Source: Devosia sp.
GTDB lineage: Bacteria > Pseudomonadota > Alphaproteobacteria > Rhizobiales > Devosiaceae
Assembly (NCBI GenBank): GCA_016793415.1
Contig: JAEUMC010000868.1
Span: forward strand, 1 to 9,553
DNA length: 9,553 nt
Reading direction: 5' to 3'
Positions 7,151-9,553 of the stretch are shown one piece after another. The translations under genes were made by a program, and so were the position numbers. The first letter of the stretch is position 1; every line of letters starts with the position of its first letter. The notes beneath the pieces were generated by a model. That model did not search any database. It was not told where the DNA came from and saw nothing but the letters and a program-made list of their open reading frames with translations.

Positions 7151-8167
7151 ATGACCACCGACACCTCGCTCAAGGACGCCATCGACCAGCAGACGCATCG
7201 CGGCTTCCTGCCATGGCTGATCAGCCGGCAGATCTTCTGGATCCTGTTGGCGGTGGTGATCGCCATCATCGCCATGATGCTGCTCACCAAGACCTTTGCG
7301 ACGCCGCAGAACCTGTTCAACGTCACCCGCAACTTCGCCTTTGTCGGCATTGTCGGGCTGGGGATGACGGCGGTGATCATTACCGGCGGCATCGACCTGT
7401 CGGTCGGCGCCACGGTGCTGATCTCGGCCATGGTGACCACCCTGATCATGCATGCCGGGTTGCCGATCACCCTGGCGTTGCCGGCGGCGATCGCCGCCTC
7501 GCTGTTGGTCGGGCTGATCAACGGCGTGCTGATCGCGGTGGCCGGCATGCCGGCCTTCGTCGTCACCCTGGGGATGATGTCGATCGCCCGCTCGATCGGC
7601 ATGGTGATGAGCAACAATGCGCTGATCTACGAGTTCGGCCCGGATCAGCCGATCCTGTTCGCCATCGGCGGCGGCTCGGTGACTTTGGGCGGACTGCCCA
7701 TTCCCAACCCGCTGATCGTCATGGTGATCCTGGCGCTGATCACCGGGTTTGCGCTGCGCTGGACCCGCTGGGGCCGCCACCTCTACGCCATTGGCGGCAA
7801 CGAGAAGGCGGCGGTGCTGACCGGTGTGCCGGTGAAGGCGGTGAAGGTCTCGGTCTACATGTTCGTGGCGTTCTGCGCCGGGATTACCGGGTTCCTCGAA
7901 ACCGGCTGGCTCGGCTCGGTAACCACCGGGCTCGGCACCGGGCTCGAGCTCACGGTGATCGCCGCGGCGGTGATCGGCGGCGCCAACCTGGCCGGCGGTT
8001 CGGGCACGGCACTCGGCGCCGTGGTCGGCGCGGCGCTGATCGAAATCATCCGCAACTCGCTGACGCTGCTCGGCATCAGCACGTTCTGGCAGGGCACCTT
8101 CGTCGGGGCGTTCATCGTGCTCGCGGTGGCCTTCGACCGGCTGCGCAACAAGGAAATCGGGGAGTAG
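7151..8167 (+). CDS. RbsC/FrcC-like sugar ABC transporter permease
   Basis: Inner-membrane permease of 338 residues in the BPD_transp_2 family (ribose, xylose, fructose type), normal in length, with about eight to ten membrane segments. After a cytoplasmic N-terminus of about 25 residues comes the first helix (FWILLAVVIAIIAMMLL). The family marks follow: ITGGIDLSVGA, MPAFVVTLGMMSIARS, and the ATPase-docking loop YAIGGNEKAAVLTGV. Near the end is the glycine-rich IGGANLAGGSGTALGAVVGA. It presumably forms a homodimeric pore with the FrcA-like ATPase encoded 14 bases upstream. Its binding protein could be SBP1 (divergent) or SBP2 (176 bases downstream). SBP1 seems likelier, because SBP2 is followed by another ATPase gene. 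Confidence 0.92.
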   Translation: MTTDTSLKDAIDQQTHRGFLPWLISRQIFWILLAVVIAIIAMMLLTKTFATPQNLFNVTRNFAFVGIVGLGMTAVIITGGIDLSVGATVLISAMVTTLIMHAGLPITLALPAAIAASLLVGLINGVLIAVAGMPAFVVTLGMMSIARSIGMVMSNNALIYEFGPDQPILFAIGGGSVTLGGLPIPNPLIVMVILALITGFALRWTRWGRHLYAIGGNEKAAVLTGVPVKAVKVSVYMFVAFCAGITGFLETGWLGSVTTGLGTGLELTVIAAAVIGGANLAGGSGTALGAVVGAALIEIIRNSLTLLGISTFWQGTFVGAFIVLAVAFDRLRNKEIGE

Positions 8168-8182
8168 CTCCCGATCACGAAT

Positions 8183-8231
8183 TCCCGCCGCCGGACGCAG
8201 CGGCGGGATGGCACCGTTCTCTCTTGGTGCC
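8183..8231 (+). other. Two tandem hairpins after the permease gene
   Basis: Stem 1 is TCCCGCCGC (8183-8191) with GCGGCGGGA (8200-8208), 9 bp perfect, 8-base loop. Stem 2 is GGCACC (8210-8215) with GGTGCC (8226-8231), 6 bp, pyrimidine-rich 10-base loop. Stem 1 is not followed directly by a T-run, so it is at best a leaky terminator; it may instead block 3'-to-5' decay of the upstream mRNA. Confidence 0.5.
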
Positions 8232-8232
8232 G

Positions 8233-8288
8233 GGTTGAGATACGTACCTCAGCTTCGACGGAAGCAGACGAGCCGGTACAGGCCGGGA
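8233..8288 (+). promoter_or_regulatory. Conserved promoter/leader element upstream of SBP2
   Basis: GGTTGAGATACGT, then TCGACGGAAG (8255-8264), then CAGGCCGGGA (8279-8288) correspond block by block to the SBP1 leader. Here the first block is part of a 16-base CG-centred palindrome, TGAGATACGTACCTCA (8236-8251), with one mismatched pair, which looks like an operator. The element suggests that SBP2 has its own promoter or control site rather than depending only on the permease transcript. Confidence 0.5.
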
Positions 8289-8316
8289 GGACGGGGTACG
8301 AGACGAAACCAACAGC

Positions 8317-8340
8317 GCCGCCGCTGGCGGCCAGGGAGGA
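8317..8340 (+). promoter_or_regulatory. Hairpin and strong ribosome binding site of SBP2
   Basis: GCCGCC-GCT-GGCGGC (8317-8331) is a 6-bp stem ending one base before the SD AGGGAGGA (8333-8340). The SD touches the ATG at 8341 and lies 3 bases before the ATG at 8344, so the second ATG is better placed. The stem may hold the SD single-stranded. Confidence 0.5.
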
Positions 8341-8343
8341 ATG

Positions 8344-9297
8344 ATGAAGAGCCTAGTCAGTATCGCGGTTCTCGTGACCGCCGGTGTGATGCTCGTCGGC
8401 GGCGCCGTCGCGCAGGAGAAGAAACAACTCGCCTTCGTCGTCAACGCCTCGTCCGACTTCTGGAAGCTGGCGGAAGCCGGGGTGAAGAAGGCACAGGCCG
8501 AGCTGCCCAACTATGAACTGCAATTCCGCTATCCGGCGCAGGGTACCGCGGCGCTGCAGAATGCGCTGATGGACGACCTCGTCGCCGCCGGCACCGATGC
8601 GATCATGATCTCGTCGGCTGATCCGAAGAACTCGATCGATGCGTTCAACCGCATTGCCGCGCAGGTGCCGCTGTTCACCACCGATTCCGACGCTCCGGCC
8701 TCGAACCGGCTCGCCTATCTGGGCTCGTCCAACACGCTGGCCGGCGTGCAGGCAGGCGAAGAGATGGTCAAGGCGCTGCCCAATGGCGGCAAGTGCATGG
8801 GCTTTGTCGGCTTCCTCGGTGCCGACAACGCGGTCGAGCGCATCGCCGGCTTCCGCCAGGCCATCGAAGGCAAGGGCATCGAGCTGGTCGACGTGCGCGG
8901 CGACGACGTGGACTTCACCAAGGCCCGCACCAATGTCGACGACGTGCTGGTGGCCAACCCCGAGATCAACTGCATGGTCGGGTTCTATTCGTACAACCCG
9001 CCCAAGATCTACGAGGCGCTGCAGGCGGCGGGCAAACTCGGCGCCATCACCGTGGTGGCGTTCGACGAAGACCCGGTGACGCTGGGTGCGGTGAAGGAAG
9101 GCTCGTTCGCCGCCACCATCGTGCAGCAGCCGTTCGAATGGGGCTACCAGGGCATGAAGCTGATGGCCGCCTATCTCGAAGGCGACAAGTCGGGCATCCC
9201 CGAGGACAAGCTGATCATCGTGCCGACGGCGGTGATCAACAAGGACAATGTCGACGCCTTCTCGGCCGACCTCAAGGCCAAGATCAGCGGCAACTGA
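8344..9297 (+). CDS. Sugar ABC transporter periplasmic substrate-binding protein (SBP2)
   Basis: Exported binding protein of the RbsB-like fold (Peripla_BP_4), 317 residues from the chosen start. The signal peptide runs to AVA-Q at about residue 23/24. Family segments in order: ligand-loop aromatics NASSDFW (34-40), MISSADP (88-94), FTTDSDAP (111-118), YLGSSNTLAGVQAGE (125-139), GFRQAIEGKGIE (169-180) and hinge-region VAFDEDP (238-244). Only two cysteines remain (151 and 210), against six in SBP1, and the two proteins are clearly different in sequence, so they probably bind different ligands. The start at 8344 is preferred over 8341 because of SD spacing; the alternative adds one Met. An ATPase gene of another importer begins 84 bases downstream, which suggests SBP2 belongs with that system, although it might serve the upstream permease. 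Confidence 0.92.
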   Translation: MKSLVSIAVLVTAGVMLVGGAVAQEKKQLAFVVNASSDFWKLAEAGVKKAQAELPNYELQFRYPAQGTAALQNALMDDLVAAGTDAIMISSADPKNSIDAFNRIAAQVPLFTTDSDAPASNRLAYLGSSNTLAGVQAGEEMVKALPNGGKCMGFVGFLGADNAVERIAGFRQAIEGKGIELVDVRGDDVDFTKARTNVDDVLVANPEINCMVGFYSYNPPKIYEALQAAGKLGAITVVAFDEDPVTLGAVKEGSFAATIVQQPFEWGYQGMKLMAAYLEGDKSGIPEDKLIIVPTAVINKDNVDAFSADLKAKISGN

Positions 9298-9307
9298 CAA
9301 GCGAGGC

Positions 9308-9340
9308 GGGCGCGGGCGACAGGGGCTGTCGTCCGCGCTC
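9308..9340 (+). other. Long intercistronic hairpin between SBP2 and the second ATPase
   Basis: GGGCGCGGGCGACAG-like left arm (9308-9322) pairs with CTGTCGTCCGCGCTC (9326-9340) over 15 bp, with two G-U pairs and a GGG loop. It begins 10 bases after the SBP2 stop and has no T-run after it, so it is not a classical terminator. By analogy with hairpins after other binding-protein genes (such as malE), it probably protects the SBP2 message and lowers expression of the genes downstream. Confidence 0.7.
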
Positions 9341-9372
9341 CGCAGTGCTAGCGTTCGAGCGGGAACGCGCGG

Positions 9373-9377
9373 GGAGG
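9373..9377 (+). promoter_or_regulatory. Ribosome binding site of the second ATPase
   Basis: GGAGG within a G-rich run, 4 bases before ATG 9382; a slightly short but usable spacing. Confidence 0.5.
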
Positions 9378-9381
9378 TGGA

Positions 9382-9553
<172 letters not shown>

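Noticed and set aside
6743..7780. Minus-strand frame over the ATPase and permease genes
   Set aside because: Crosses two real genes; rich in Asp, Arg, His and Gln with no recognisable domain.

Overview
The window is GC-rich, tightly packed DNA, and most genes carry purine-rich Shine-Dalgarno sequences. The gene content (UgpE/UgpC-type importer, RbsC/FrcC-type sugar importers with periplasmic binding proteins, EamA exporter, CzcO-like flavoprotein) suggests an alphaproteobacterium of the Hyphomicrobiales (Devosia/Mesorhizobium-like). That assignment is inference from gene families and style. I see no RNA gene, insertion sequence, CRISPR array or phage gene. Eight complete genes and two edge-truncated genes account for nearly all of the sequence.

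Left block (1-2599, + strand): the 3' part of a UgpE-like permease, its UgpC-like ATPase, and a TIM-barrel protein of the sugar phosphate isomerase/epimerase (AP_endonuc_2) family form one operon with gaps of 14 and 26 bases. The barrel protein retains what looks like the whole nine-residue metal-ligand set of endonuclease IV. This raises the possibility that it is a hydrolase of imported phosphodiesters rather than an isomerase.

Middle block (2600-4824): an EamA-type exporter (- strand) converges on the operon across a 27-base gap holding a small hairpin. It diverges from a CzcO-like FAD/NAD(P) oxidoreductase (+ strand). Their shared 194-base intergenic region contains a dyad of the LysR-regulator T-N11-A type.

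Right block (4862-9553): sugar importers of the ribose/fructose type. A binding-protein gene (SBP1, - strand) ends in a textbook terminator with a UUCG loop. It diverges, across a 436-base regulatory region, from a short FrcA-like ATPase and an RbsC/FrcC-like permease. After 176 bases come a second binding protein (SBP2) and the start of a second ATPase, probably belonging to a second importer that runs off the window.

The most notable non-coding observation is that the leaders of SBP1 and SBP2 are related. They share TTGAGRTACGT, then TCGACGGARG, then CAGGYCGGGA at almost identical spacing, on opposite strands. The core AGRTACGTW occurs a third time upstream of the ATPase gene. This suggests a common regulator or a duplicated promoter-leader. 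A 15-bp hairpin separates SBP2 from the second ATPase and probably sets their relative expression. Otherwise the region is conventional transport DNA, and I found no clear evidence of a wholly new system.
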